Positions 16,715 to 26,187 of a DNA stretch of 64,000 nucleotides are shown here, piece by piece. The translations under genes were made by a program, and so were the position numbers. The notes under the pieces were generated by a model. The model saw only the letters and a program-made list of their open reading frames with translations, was not told where the DNA came from and did not search any database. This DNA comes from Streptomyces flaveolus (GTDB taxonomy: Bacteria > Actinomycetota > Actinomycetes > Streptomycetales > Streptomycetaceae). Numbering within the stretch: the stretch's first letter is position 1; every line of letters starts with the position of its first letter. Location of the stretch: the NCBI RefSeq assembly GCF_014648815.1, contig NZ_BMRV01000005.1:198758-262757 (forward strand). Direction: 5' to 3'.

Positions 16715-17446
16715 GTGGCGAACAAGAACATTCCCGACTCCGGCTTCTCCGACGACGACGGCTCCGCCGATCCCCGGCTGAGCGCGGCGCTCGCCGCCTG
16801 GGCCGAGGACCGCACCGCCCTGGCACCGGTGCTGGAGGCGCTCAAGGGCGCCCGGCTGCTCGTGCCCGTCGTGGCCGTTCTCGGCGAGGTCGAGGAGGAC
16901 GAGAACGGGCTGCGCCGCGAGAAGACCAGCGACATGGCCGTACCGACCCTCAAGGCCGGCGACCGCACCGCCCTGCCCGCCTTCACCTCCACCGACTCGC
17001 TGGCCCGCTGGGACCCCGAGGCCCGCCCCGTCGCCGTACCCCTGCACCAGGCCCTGCAGGCCGCCGCCCACGAGAAGGCGGACACGGTCGTGCTGGACAT
17101 GGCCGGACCGGTGCCGTTCGAGCTGACCGGGGCGGCCCTGCTGGCGCTGGCCGAGGGGCGCACGACGACCGATCCGCTCGCCGACCCGGCGGTCGTGGAG
17201 GCCGTACGCGGTGCCGTGGCCGCCGAGCCCGCCGTGCTCCGCGCCCACCTGGGGCCGGGACAGGCCGACGGCACCCTGGTGCTCGTGCTGGACCCCGCCG
17301 CGGCCCCGGCCGAGGCCGCCCGCGCCGTCGCCGGGCGGCTGGCCGCCGACGAGACACTGAGGGCCCGCCTGGTGCGCGGCCTCGACCTGGCACTGCTGCC
17401 GGCCGGGGCGACGCCTCCGGGCGAGCCCTTGTACGTACGCGGATAG
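16715..17446 (+). CDS. SseB-family hypothetical protein
   Basis: The 243-residue cytoplasmic protein resembles the SseB N-terminal family (PF07179): an alternating alpha/beta region with LKGARLLVPVVAVLGEVEED and a TSTDSLARWDP segment. Function unknown. The GTG at 16715 opens the conserved region. It is convergent with the DUF1844 gene with one base between stops. Confidence 0.7.
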   Translation: MANKNIPDSGFSDDDGSADPRLSAALAAWAEDRTALAPVLEALKGARLLVPVVAVLGEVEEDENGLRREKTSDMAVPTLKAGDRTALPAFTSTDSLARWDPEARPVAVPLHQALQAAAHEKADTVVLDMAGPVPFELTGAALLALAEGRTTTDPLADPAVVEAVRGAVAAEPAVLRAHLGPGQADGTLVLVLDPAAAPAEAARAVAGRLAADETLRARLVRGLDLALLPAGATPPGEPLYVRG

Positions 17447-17447
17447 G

Positions 17448-17804
17448 TCAGCCGTAGACGGCGCCGGTGTACTTCTCGCCCGGGCCCTGGCCCGGCTCGT
17501 CCGGCACCAGCGACGCCTCGCGGAACGCCAGCTGGAGCGACTTCAGCCCGTCGCGCAGCGGCGCCGCGTGGAACGAGCTGATCTCGGTCGTGCTCGCGTC
17601 CAGCAGACCGGCCAGCGCGTGCACCAGCTTGCGCGCCTCGTCCAGGTCCTTGTGGGCGTCGCCCTCCTCGGTCAGTCCGAGCTTCACGGCGGCGGCGCTC
17701 ATCAGGTTGACGGCGACCGTCACGATCACCTCGACCGCGGGAACCTCCGCGATGTCGCGGGCCATGGCGTCGAAGTCGGGCGTCTCAGGAGGGGTCTCAC
17801 TCAT
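17448..17804 (-). CDS. DUF1844 family protein
   Basis: This 118-residue protein matches the DUF1844 family by its core, PAVEVIVTVAVNLMSAAAVKLGL followed by a conserved helical region. The gene classically lies next to infC in actinobacteria, as here. ATG 17804 is preferred over GTG 17813. The protein has no known role; its helices may associate with the membrane or a partner. Confidence 0.85.
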   Translation of the reverse strand: MSETPPETPDFDAMARDIAEVPAVEVIVTVAVNLMSAAAVKLGLTEEGDAHKDLDEARKLVHALAGLLDASTTEISSFHAAPLRDGLKSLQLAFREASLVPDEPGQGPGEKYTGAVYG

Positions 17805-18073
17805 GCCGCTCACGATAGGCGCAGGAGCAGCGGGGGCCCCACTCGGTCTCGGTTAGCCCTTCCCCTGGCGAGCTGCTAACCTTGTGTAACGACCGGTCGG
17901 ACACGCACGCCCCCACGGCAGCGGGCCCGGCCCACAAGTGGAGGCTTTCGAACTCCCACCTGACCGTCCTCCGGGACGGCGGGTCACCGGTCAGGCGGTC
18001 CCGTCCTCGCGGCGGCGACCGGCCCGAAATCGCGCCCCGCGGCTGTCGCGGCGGTGCTCCGGTAGTTCGAGGA

Positions 18074-18104
18074 GCCCCGCCTGTGATCGTCCGGGGCATT
18101 TTCT
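18074..18104 (+). terminator. Terminator-like hairpin in the infC leader (candidate attenuator)
   Basis: GCCCCG (18074-18079), a 12-base loop and CGGGGC (18092-18097) are followed by ATTTTCT. A GC stem plus a short U-run is rare in this genome outside regulated leaders. It lies 86 bases before the infC start in a leader of about 385 bases with no gene, so it may attenuate the infC-rpmI-rplT operon. Confidence 0.55.
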
Positions 18105-18189
18105 GTGCGCCGGCGCGGTTAGGTCTAACGAACACAGACGTTACGCGGCTGTCCGCCAGACCGTCGCGTGGTGCTACCGAGGAGGATCC

Positions 18190-18855
18190 ATCAGCGCCGA
18201 GCCCCGCATCAACGACCGGATTCGCGTTCCCGAGGTGCGACTTGTCGGTCCCAGCGGCGAGCAGGTCGGGATTGTCCCGCTTGCCAAGGCCCTGGAGCTT
18301 GCGCAGGAGTACGACCTCGATCTCGTCGAGGTCGCGGCGAACGCCCGTCCGCCCGTGTGCAAGCTCATGGACTACGGGAAGTTCAAGTACGAGTCGGCCA
18401 TGAAGGCCCGTGAGGCGCGCAAGAACCAGGCGCACACGGTCATCAAGGAGATGAAGCTCCGGCCGAAGATCGACCCGCACGACTATGACACCAAGAAGGG
18501 TCACGTCGTCCGGTTCCTCAAGCAGGGCGACAAGGTCAAGATCACGATCATGTTCCGTGGTCGCGAGCAGTCCCGGCCGGAACTCGGCTACCGACTGCTG
18601 CAGCGTCTCGCGGAGGACGTCGCGGACCTCGGTTTCGTCGAGTCGAACCCGAAGCAGGACGGCCGAAACATGATCATGGTCCTCGGTCCGCACAAGAAGA
18701 AGACCGAGGCGATGGCCGAGGCTCGCCAGGCACAGGAAGCCCGCAAGGCCGAAGCGAAGGCCAATCCCGGCCGTTCGATGAACGCCGCGGACCCCGACGC
18801 CGCCAACGCCGAGGCTCCGTCAGAGGCTCCTGCCGAGGCTTCCGCCGAGGCGTGA
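18190..18855 (+). CDS. infC: Translation initiation factor IF-3, AUC start
   Basis: The 221-residue IF-3 has the N-domain ([20 protein letters not shown]), linker and C-domain, then an Ala/Glu-rich tail typical of Streptomyces. IF-3 binds the 30S subunit and proofreads start codons. No ATG, GTG or TTG lies in frame near the conserved N-terminus; the nearest upstream candidate is about 250 bases away in the leader. A GGAGG at 18181-18185 sits four bases before ATC (18190), making AUC the best start. IF-3 genes in other bacteria use AUU or AUC so that IF-3 represses its own initiation. Confidence 0.9.
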   Translation: MSAEPRINDRIRVPEVRLVGPSGEQVGIVPLAKALELAQEYDLDLVEVAANARPPVCKLMDYGKFKYESAMKAREARKNQAHTVIKEMKLRPKIDPHDYDTKKGHVVRFLKQGDKVKITIMFRGREQSRPELGYRLLQRLAEDVADLGFVESNPKQDGRNMIMVLGPHKKKTEAMAEARQAQEARKAEAKANPGRSMNAADPDAANAEAPSEAPAEASAEA

Positions 18856-18900
18856 TCCCGGGGGACGCGAGTCCCCAGGACGTAACCGATACAAGAGCGA

Positions 18901-18940
18901 CGCTCCACCGTGCCCGGTTTCACGACCGGGCATCGGAGCG
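18901..18940 (+). promoter_or_regulatory. Structured leader between infC and rpmI
   Basis: A two-tier hairpin: inner arms TGCCCGGT (18911-18918) and ACCGGGCA (18925-18932), outer arms CGCTCC (18901-18906) and GGAGCG (18935-18940). A smaller GGGGAC/GTCCCC hairpin lies at 18861-18876. Such structures ahead of rpmI often mediate L20 feedback in other bacteria; that role here is inferred from position only. Confidence 0.45.
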
Positions 18941-18965
18941 CCACCGACGAGGAGATAACGGCGCT

Positions 18966-19160
18966 ATGCCGAAGAACAAGTCGCACAGCGGTGCCAGCAA
19001 GCGCTTCAAGATCACCGGCTCCGGCAAGGTGCTCCGTGAGCGCGCCGGCAAGCGCCACCTGCTCGAGCACAAGTCGTCCCGCGTGACGCGTCGCCTCACC
19101 GGCAACGCCGAGATGGCCCCGGGCGACGCCGCGAAGATCAAGAAGCTTCTCGGCAAGTGA
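18966..19160 (+). CDS. rpmI: 50S ribosomal protein L35
   Basis: The 64-residue protein has the full L35 pattern: N-terminal [20 protein letters not shown] and the basic core [22 protein letters not shown]. Part of the large subunit, it is co-transcribed with infC and rplT as in most bacteria. ATG 18966 is preceded by GGAG at 18951. A hairpin with arms CGTACGGGCGC/GCGCCGTACG lies just after its stop, before rplT. Confidence 0.98.
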   Translation: MPKNKSHSGASKRFKITGSGKVLRERAGKRHLLEHKSSRVTRRLTGNAEMAPGDAAKIKKLLGK

Positions 19161-19257
19161 CGTACGGGCGCCGCTGAGCGCCGTACGGCAGGACCGGGAC
19201 CCAATCGATACCGGGCCGCGTGAGGACAACCGCGGCCCCGCTACAAGGAGTTAACAA

Positions 19258-19641
19258 GTGGCACGCGTCAAGCGGGCAGTCAACGCCCACAAGAAGCGCC
19301 GGGCGATCCTCGAGCAGGCCTCCGGCTACCGCGGTCAGCGTTCGCGCCTGTACCGCAAGGCCAAGGAGCAGGTCACCCACTCGCTGGTCTACAACTACAA
19401 CGACCGCAAGAAGCGCAAGGGTGACTTCCGCCAGCTGTGGATCCAGCGCATCAACGCCGCTGCCCGCGCCAACGGCATCACGTACAACCGCTTCATCCAG
19501 GGTCTGAAGGCCGCCAACGTCGAGGTGGACCGCAAGATCCTCGCCGAGCTGGCCGTCAACGACGCGGGCGCGTTCGCCGCGCTGGTCGAGGTCGCCCAGA
19601 AGGCGCTGCCGAGCGACGTCAACGCGCCGAAGGCCGCGTGA
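19258..19641 (+). CDS. rplT: 50S ribosomal protein L20
   Basis: The 127-residue protein has the L20 signature: N-terminal [18 protein letters not shown] and [20 protein letters not shown], followed by the globular RNA-binding half. It is needed early in 50S assembly and in many bacteria represses its own operon. It begins at GTG 19258 after AAGGAG. A strong terminator follows, closing the infC-rpmI-rplT operon. Confidence 0.98.
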   Translation: MARVKRAVNAHKKRRAILEQASGYRGQRSRLYRKAKEQVTHSLVYNYNDRKKRKGDFRQLWIQRINAAARANGITYNRFIQGLKAANVEVDRKILAELAVNDAGAFAALVEVAQKALPSDVNAPKAA

Positions 19642-19665
19642 CGCTGCGCCGGCTCTGAGCCGTCG

Positions 19666-19706
19666 TCGAAGGGACCCGCAGGCATTGAGCCTGCGGGTCC
19701 CTTCGA
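19666..19706. terminator. Terminator of the infC-rpmI-rplT operon
   Basis: A perfect 18-bp inverted repeat (19666-19683 and 19689-19706) with a 5-base ATTGA loop lies 24 bases after the rplT stop, followed by TTGCCGTTGT. Confidence 0.9.
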
Positions 19707-19744
19707 TTGCCGTTGTCCGGTCCGTTGTCTGCTGCGGGTGCGTC

Positions 19745-19774
19745 GTGGCTGGTCGCGCAGTTCCCCGCGCCCCT
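19745..19774. repeat. Dispersed 30-bp intergenic repeat, copy 1
   Basis: The core GGTCGCGCAGTTCCCCGCGC, with 4-6 flanking bases on each side, is one of three identical 30-bp copies in this window (also 25724-25753 and 43630-43659). All are intergenic, just after an operon end. It resembles a REP-like family common in Streptomyces. Confidence 0.85.
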
Positions 19775-19823
19775 GGAGGGCGCGTTGCGGTCCACGATGA
19801 TTCAGATGTGAAGGTGAGCAAGA

Positions 19824-20672
19824 GTGCGTCCTGCCAGCCCCGAGCTGATCTCCCCCCGTTCGCCCCGTGTCGCCGCCGCGCGGCGGTTGGCGAAGCGGAA
19901 CTTCCGGGGGAAGGAGCGGCTGTTCCTGGCCGAGGGGCCGCAGGCCGTGCGGGAGGCCGCAGGGTACGGGGACACGCTGACCGAGGTGTTCGCCACCGTC
20001 GAGGCCGCCGAGCGGTATGCCGACATCATCGGCGCCGCCCGTGACGCCGGCGCGCGGGTGCACCTCGCCGCCGACGCGGTGATCGAGGACATCTCCACCA
20101 CCGTCACCCCCCAGGGCCTGGTCGGGGTGTGCCGGTTCGTGGACACCCCCTTCGACGAGATCCTCGCCGCCCGCCCCAAGCTCGTCGCCGTCCTCGCGCA
20201 CGTCCGCGACCCCGGCAACGCCGGCACCGTGCTGCGCTGCGCCGACGCCGCCGGCGCCGAGGCCGTCGTCCTCACCGACGCCTCCGTCGACCTGTACAAC
20301 CCCAAGGCCGTACGCGCCTCCGTCGGCTCCCTGTTCCACCTGCCGGTCGCCGTCGGCGTCCCCGTGGAGCGGGCCGTGGCCGAGCTGCGCGACGCCGGCG
20401 TGCGGGTCCTGGCCGCCGACGGAGCGGGCGAGGACGACCTGGACGCCGAGCTGGACGCCGGCACCATGGGCGGGCCCACCGCCTGGGTCTTCGGCAACGA
20501 GGCGTGGGGACTGCCGGAGGAGACCCGCGCCCTCGCCGACGCCGTCGTCCGCGTCCCGATCCACGGGAAGGCCGAGAGTCTGAACCTCGCCACCGCCGCG
20601 GCCGTATGTCTCTACGCGTCCGCGCGTGCACAGCGCGCCGCCGGAGGGTGCCGCTCCGTCACCACCAGCTAG
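19824..20672 (+). CDS. TrmH/SpoU-family RNA 2'-O-methyltransferase
   Basis: The 282-residue protein has an N-terminal L30e-like substrate domain (SPRVAAARRLAKRNFRGKERLFLAEG) and a SPOUT knot domain with motif 1 in HVRDPGNAGTVLRCADAAGA, motif 2 in WVFGNEAWGL, and motif 3 in VPIHGKAESLNLATAAAV. Enzymes of this type use SAM to 2'-O-methylate a ribose in rRNA or tRNA. GTG 19824 follows a GAAGGTGAG ribosome site. It lies between the ribosomal operon and the sensor kinase, consistent with a ribosome-maturation role. Target nucleotide unknown. Confidence 0.92.
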   Translation: MRPASPELISPRSPRVAAARRLAKRNFRGKERLFLAEGPQAVREAAGYGDTLTEVFATVEAAERYADIIGAARDAGARVHLAADAVIEDISTTVTPQGLVGVCRFVDTPFDEILAARPKLVAVLAHVRDPGNAGTVLRCADAAGAEAVVLTDASVDLYNPKAVRASVGSLFHLPVAVGVPVERAVAELRDAGVRVLAADGAGEDDLDAELDAGTMGGPTAWVFGNEAWGLPEETRALADAVVRVPIHGKAESLNLATAAAVCLYASARAQRAAGGCRSVTTS

Positions 20673-20724
20673 TAGGGTGACCAGCTCGGGGACCCCAGAC
20701 CAGCCAGAGAGGTGGGGCACGGGG

Positions 20725-21864
20725 ATGAGCGTCGGCACGAGCAGCGCACCGGGGGCACACCGGACGGGGCGCCCTCCCGAGCCGCGCCTGCCCGGAGACC
20801 TCGCCGACCTCGGCATCGGCCCCGACGAGCTGCCCGACGGCCTCGTCGTAGCGGACGAGCACGGGCGGGTGATCTGCTTCAACGCGGCCGCGGCCCGCAT
20901 CACCGCCGTCCCCGCGGCGCACGCCCTCGGACAGCCCCTCGACCGGGCCCTGCCCCTGGAGGACCTCGACGGACGGCGCTGGTGGCAGCTGACCGATCCC
21001 TACGGCGGGCTCGCCATCCGCGTCGGCCAGCCGGAGCGCAACCTGCTGCTCCCCGGCGGCCGCGAGGTCCTCGTCTCCGCCCGCTACGTCCGCACCGAGC
21101 GCACCGGCCCCGTCCACCGCGTCGTCGTCACCCTGCGCGACACCGAGGCCCGCCGCCGCACCGAGCGCAGCCACGCCGAGCTGATCGCCACCGTCGCCCA
21201 CGAACTGCGCTCCCCGCTCACCTCCGTCAAGGGCTTCACGGCGACGCTGCTGGCCAAGTGGGAGCGGTTCACCGACGACCAGAAGCGGCTGATGCTGGAG
21301 ACCGTCGACGCCGACGCCGACCGCGTCACCCGGCTCATCGCCGAGCTGCTGGACATCTCCCGGATCGACTCCGGACGGCTCGAGGTCCGGCGCCAGCCCG
21401 TCGACATCGGTGCCGCCGTCGGCCGCCACATCCAGGCCTACGTCGCCGCCGGACAGCCCGCCGACCGCTTCCTGCTGCGCCTCGGCCGGCCGCTGCCCGC
21501 CCTGTGGGCCGACCCCGACAAGATCGACCAGGTGCTCAGCAACCTCATCGAAAATGCCGTGCGGCACGGCGAGGGAACGGTCACCATTGACATCACGCCC
21601 GCGGCGTCCCCCCGTGAAGAGGAGGACGCCGGCACGTCGGTCACGGTGAGCGACGAGGGGCCCGGCATCCCGGAGGAGTCCATGAACCGCGTCTTCACCC
21701 GCTTCTGGCGGGGCAGCAAGCGCGGTGGCACCGGCCTCGGGCTCTACATCGTCAAGGGCATCGTCGAGGCCCACGGCGGCACCATCACGGTCGGCCGCGC
21801 CCCCGGCGGCGGCGCCGAGTTCCGATTTACGCTGCCCGTGTCGGCTCCCGCGTATCTCACCTGA
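20725..21864 (+). CDS. PAS-containing sensor histidine kinase, no adjacent response regulator
   Basis: The 379-residue protein has a PAS domain at about residues 35-140 (LPDGLVVADEHGRVICFNAAA), a HisKA helix with the phosphoacceptor in AHELRSPLTSVKG, and an HATPase_c domain with the N-box NLIENAVRHG, G1 DEGPGIP and G2 GGTGLGLYIVKG. No transmembrane segment is visible, so it is a cytoplasmic sensor. ATG 20725 was chosen after the segment GGTGGGGCACGGGG. It lies directly upstream of pheS-pheT with no response regulator in the window, so its partner is elsewhere. Confidence 0.9.
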   Translation: MSVGTSSAPGAHRTGRPPEPRLPGDLADLGIGPDELPDGLVVADEHGRVICFNAAAARITAVPAAHALGQPLDRALPLEDLDGRRWWQLTDPYGGLAIRVGQPERNLLLPGGREVLVSARYVRTERTGPVHRVVVTLRDTEARRRTERSHAELIATVAHELRSPLTSVKGFTATLLAKWERFTDDQKRLMLETVDADADRVTRLIAELLDISRIDSGRLEVRRQPVDIGAAVGRHIQAYVAAGQPADRFLLRLGRPLPALWADPDKIDQVLSNLIENAVRHGEGTVTIDITPAASPREEEDAGTSVTVSDEGPGIPEESMNRVFTRFWRGSKRGGTGLGLYIVKGIVEAHGGTITVGRAPGGGAEFRFTLPVSAPAYLT

Positions 21865-21987
21865 GACGGTCCGGGACCCCCACGGGCGCATTCGCCTTTC
21901 TCCACCCCGTTAGACTCGGCCTTTGGCACCTTTGTGTCCCGCAGACGGAGACGTCCAGATCGAGACGCTTCGTCCACGAGCCGGTGA

Positions 21988-23147
<1,160 letters not shown>

Positions 23148-23148
<1 letters not shown>

Positions 23149-25670
23149 TGCGGGTCCCGCTTTCTTGGCTGCGGGAGTACGTCGACCTGCCGGCCACCGA
23201 GACCGGCCGCGACGTGCAGGCCAAGCTGATTTCGGCCGGCCTGGAGGTCGAGACCGTCGAGCACCTGGGCGCCGACCTCAAGGGCCCCCTCGTCGTCGGC
23301 CGGGTGCTGACCATCGAGGAGCTGGAGGGCTTCAAGAAGCCGATCCGCTTCTGCACCGTCGACGTCGGCCAGGCCAACGGCACCGGTGAGCCCCAGGAGA
23401 TCGTCTGCGGCGCCCGCAACTTCGCCGTCGGCGACAAGGTCGTCGTGGTCCTCCCCGGCGCCACCCTGCCCGGTGGCTTCTCGATCTCCGCGCGCAAGAC
23501 GTACGGCAAGACGTCCCACGGCATGATCTGCTCCAGCGACGAGCTGGGCATGGGCGACGACGGCACGCACGGCATCATCGTGCTGCCGCCGGAGACCGAG
23601 GTCGGCAAGGACGCCATCGAGCTGCTGGAGCTGGTCGACGAGGTCCTGGACATCGCCGTCACCGCCAACCGCGGCGACTGCCTGTCCATCCGCGGCGTCG
23701 CCCGCGAGACCGCGATCGCCTACGGCCTGCCGCTGCGCGACCCGGCCCTGCTCGACGTGCCCGGTCCGAACGCCTACGGCTACCCCGTGAAGATCGCCGA
23801 CCCCACGGGCTGCGACCGCTTCACGGCCCGCACGGTCACCGGCCTCAGCCCCGAGGCACGCTCCCCGATCTGGCTCCAGCGGCGCCTGCAGAAGGTCGGC
23901 ATGCGCCCGATCTCGCTCGCCGTCGACGTCACCAACTACGTGATGATGGAGCTCGGCCAGCCCCTGCACGCCTACGACCGCGGCCTGGTCCAGGGCACCA
24001 TCGGCGTGCGCCGGGCCGAGGAGGGCGAGAAGATCGTCACCCTCGACGGCGTCGAGCGGACGCTGCACGCCGAGGACCTGGTCATCACCGACGACCGCGG
24101 CCCGATCGGCCTCGCGGGCGTCATGGGCGGCGCCAACACGGAGATCGCCGACCACGGTGCCGCCGAGAACGGCGGCAACGCGACGAGTGACGTGGTCATC
24201 GAGGCCGCCCACTTCGACCAGGTGTCCGTCGCGCGCACCGCCCGCCGCCACAAGCTGTCCTCCGAGGCGTCCCGACGCTTCGAGCGCGGCGTCGACCCGC
24301 AGGCCGCGGCCGCCGCCGCCCAGCGCACCGTCGACCTGCTCGTGCTCCTCGCGGGCGGCACCGCCGAGGCCGGTGTCACCGAGCTCAGCGCCCCGTCCGC
24401 GCCGCACACCATCTCCATGGCCGCCGACCACCCGGACAAGGTGGCGGGCGTGACGTACGGCCGTGAGACCGTCGTACGCCGCCTCCAGGAGGTCGGCTGC
24501 GACGTGTACGGGCAGGACGAGCTGATCGTCACCGCCCCGTCCTGGCGGCCCGACCTCACCGACCCGAACGACCTGGCCGAAGAGGTCATCCGCCTGGAGG
24601 GCTACGAGAACCTGCCCTCCACGCTGCCCCGTCCCCCGGCGGGCCGTGGCCTGACCGCCCGGCAGCGGCTGCACCGCCGCGTCGGCCGGGCGCTGGCCGG
24701 CGCCGGTTACGTCGAGGCGCTGAACTACCCGTTCGTCAGCGAGCAGGTCTTCGACCAGCTCGGCCTGGACGCCGACGACCCGGCCCGCCAGGTGGTCAGG
24801 CTGGTCAACCCGCTCAGCGACGAGGAGCCCGCGCTGCGGACCTCGCTGCTGCCGGGCCTGCTGGGCGCCCTGCGCCGCAACGACGGCCGGGGCAGCCACG
24901 ACCTCGCCCTCTTCGAGACGGGCCTGGTCTTCCAGCCCCGCGACGAGCAGCGTGTCGCCGTCAACCTGCCCGTCGACCGGCGCCCCAGCGAGGAGGACCT
25001 CGCCGCGCTGGACGCCGCGCTGCCCGACCAGCCCCGGCACGTCGCCGTCGTCCTCGCGGGCGCCCGCGAGCAGGCCGGCTGGTGGGGCCAGGGCCGCCCG
25101 GCCGACTGGGCCGACGCGGTCGAGGCGGGGCGCCTCGTGGCACGGGCGGCGGGGGCCGAGCTGATCCTCCGCAAGGGACAGTACGGGCCCTGGCACCCCG
25201 GGCGCTGCGCCGAGCTGATCGTCACGGCCGACGGTGCGGAGCGAGTCGTCGGGCACGCGGGTGAGCTGCACCCGCGGGTGATCAAGGCGCTCGGTCTGCC
25301 CGCGCGGACCTGTGCGATGGAGCTGGACCTCGACGCGGTGGCCCGCGCCGGGAACGACACCCCGCAGGCGCCGAGCATCTCCACGTTCCCGGTCGCCACG
25401 CAGGACGTCGCCCTGGTCGTCGACGCGTTCGTCCCGGCGGCGGACGTCGAGGCCGCGCTGCGCGACGGTGCGGGCGAACTGCTGGAGTCCATCCGGCTGT
25501 TCGACGTCTACGACAACGCGGAGCAGCTGGGGGAGGGGCGCAAGTCCCTCGCGTACGCACTGCGCTTCCGCGCGGGGGACCGGACGCTGACGGTCGACGA
25601 GGCGTCCGCAGCCCGCGACGCGGCGGTCGCCCTCGCGGGCGAGCGGGTCGGAGCGGTACTGCGCAGCTAG
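23148..25670 (+). CDS. pheT: Phenylalanine--tRNA ligase beta subunit
   Basis: The 840-residue protein has the expected PheT order: an N-terminal tRNA-binding OB domain (about 40-155), the B3/B4 editing domain (about 215-380), B5 (about 405-475), the inactive class II-like core, and a C-terminal ferredoxin-fold anticodon-binding domain (about 745-840, [18 protein letters not shown]). ATG 23148 overlaps the pheS stop. Editing of mischarged Tyr-tRNA-Phe is expected. Confidence 0.97.
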
Positions 25671-25723
25671 CGGTGCGCCCGAGGGGCGGGGGGCTTCTGC
25701 CGTCCGGCGGCTGACGGTAGTCG

Positions 25724-25753
25724 GTGGCTGGTCGCGCAGTTCCCCGCGCCCCT
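25724..25753. repeat. Dispersed 30-bp intergenic repeat, copy 2
   Basis: Identical in sequence and orientation to 19745-19774. It lies 53 bases downstream of the pheT stop. Confidence 0.85.
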
Positions 25754-25819
25754 TCAGTCCGCCGGCGCAACGCTCATCGAGAGGCGGGGGCCCTTCGAGG
25801 GCGTTGCGGTCATGCCGGT

Positions 25820-25874
25820 AAGGGGCGCGGGGCTGTGACATGTGCGGCTCCGCCGCGTGGGCGCGAGCAACCAC
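25820..25874. repeat. Inverted, longer relative of the 30-bp repeat
   Basis: It begins AGGGGCGCGGGG and ends CGCGAGCAACCAC, the two ends of the reverse complement of the 30-bp repeat, but with about 28 extra bases between them that include a CGGCTCCGCCG mini-palindrome. Together with copy 2 it forms a large imperfect palindrome. Confidence 0.7.
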
Positions 25875-26125
25875 GACGCGCCCGCGGACGACGACGCACC
25901 GCGATCCTCCACGCAACCGGCGGAGCCAGTCGCCCTGTCGGGCCGGCGGAGCCGTCCGCCCCGCCACGGAGTGTCGGGCAGGCAGCTGGGCGGACGGCGT
26001 GAAACGGGCCGCCGCACTGTACGAGGGGGAGCCGGCGGCCCGGCCGGCCTCTTTCGAGGCAGTTCAGTCAACCGGCCCGGCACTCTCCGCGACAGCGCGC
26101 ACACGCCGCGGATTCGCGTACTCCG

Positions 26126-26142
26126 TTCACACCCCGTGTGAA
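26126..26142. promoter_or_regulatory. Palindromic operator candidate upstream of the NsdA-like gene
   Basis: TTCACAC-CCC-GTGTGAA is a perfect 7+3+7 inverted repeat, 45 bases before the start codon of the regulator, with a TACGCT box (26154-26159) between. It could be an autoregulatory site. The binding protein is unknown. Confidence 0.5.
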
Positions 26143-26187
26143 GGACGACACACTACGCTGTCGGCACCGAATCACCCGGGGGGCATC

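Larger units (their letters stand above)
25671..26125. other. Gene-free gap carrying repeats
   Basis: No supported gene lies between pheT and the NsdA-like gene. The gap holds the second 30-bp repeat copy (25724-25753) and an inverted relative of it (25820-25874). Overlapping open frames here look like repeat and GC shadow. Confidence 0.6.

Noticed and set aside
17938..18190. infC start at the in-frame GTG 17938
   Set aside because: It would add about 84 Arg/Pro-rich residues not found in IF-3, with no ribosome site; the GGAGG at 18181 points to the AUC.
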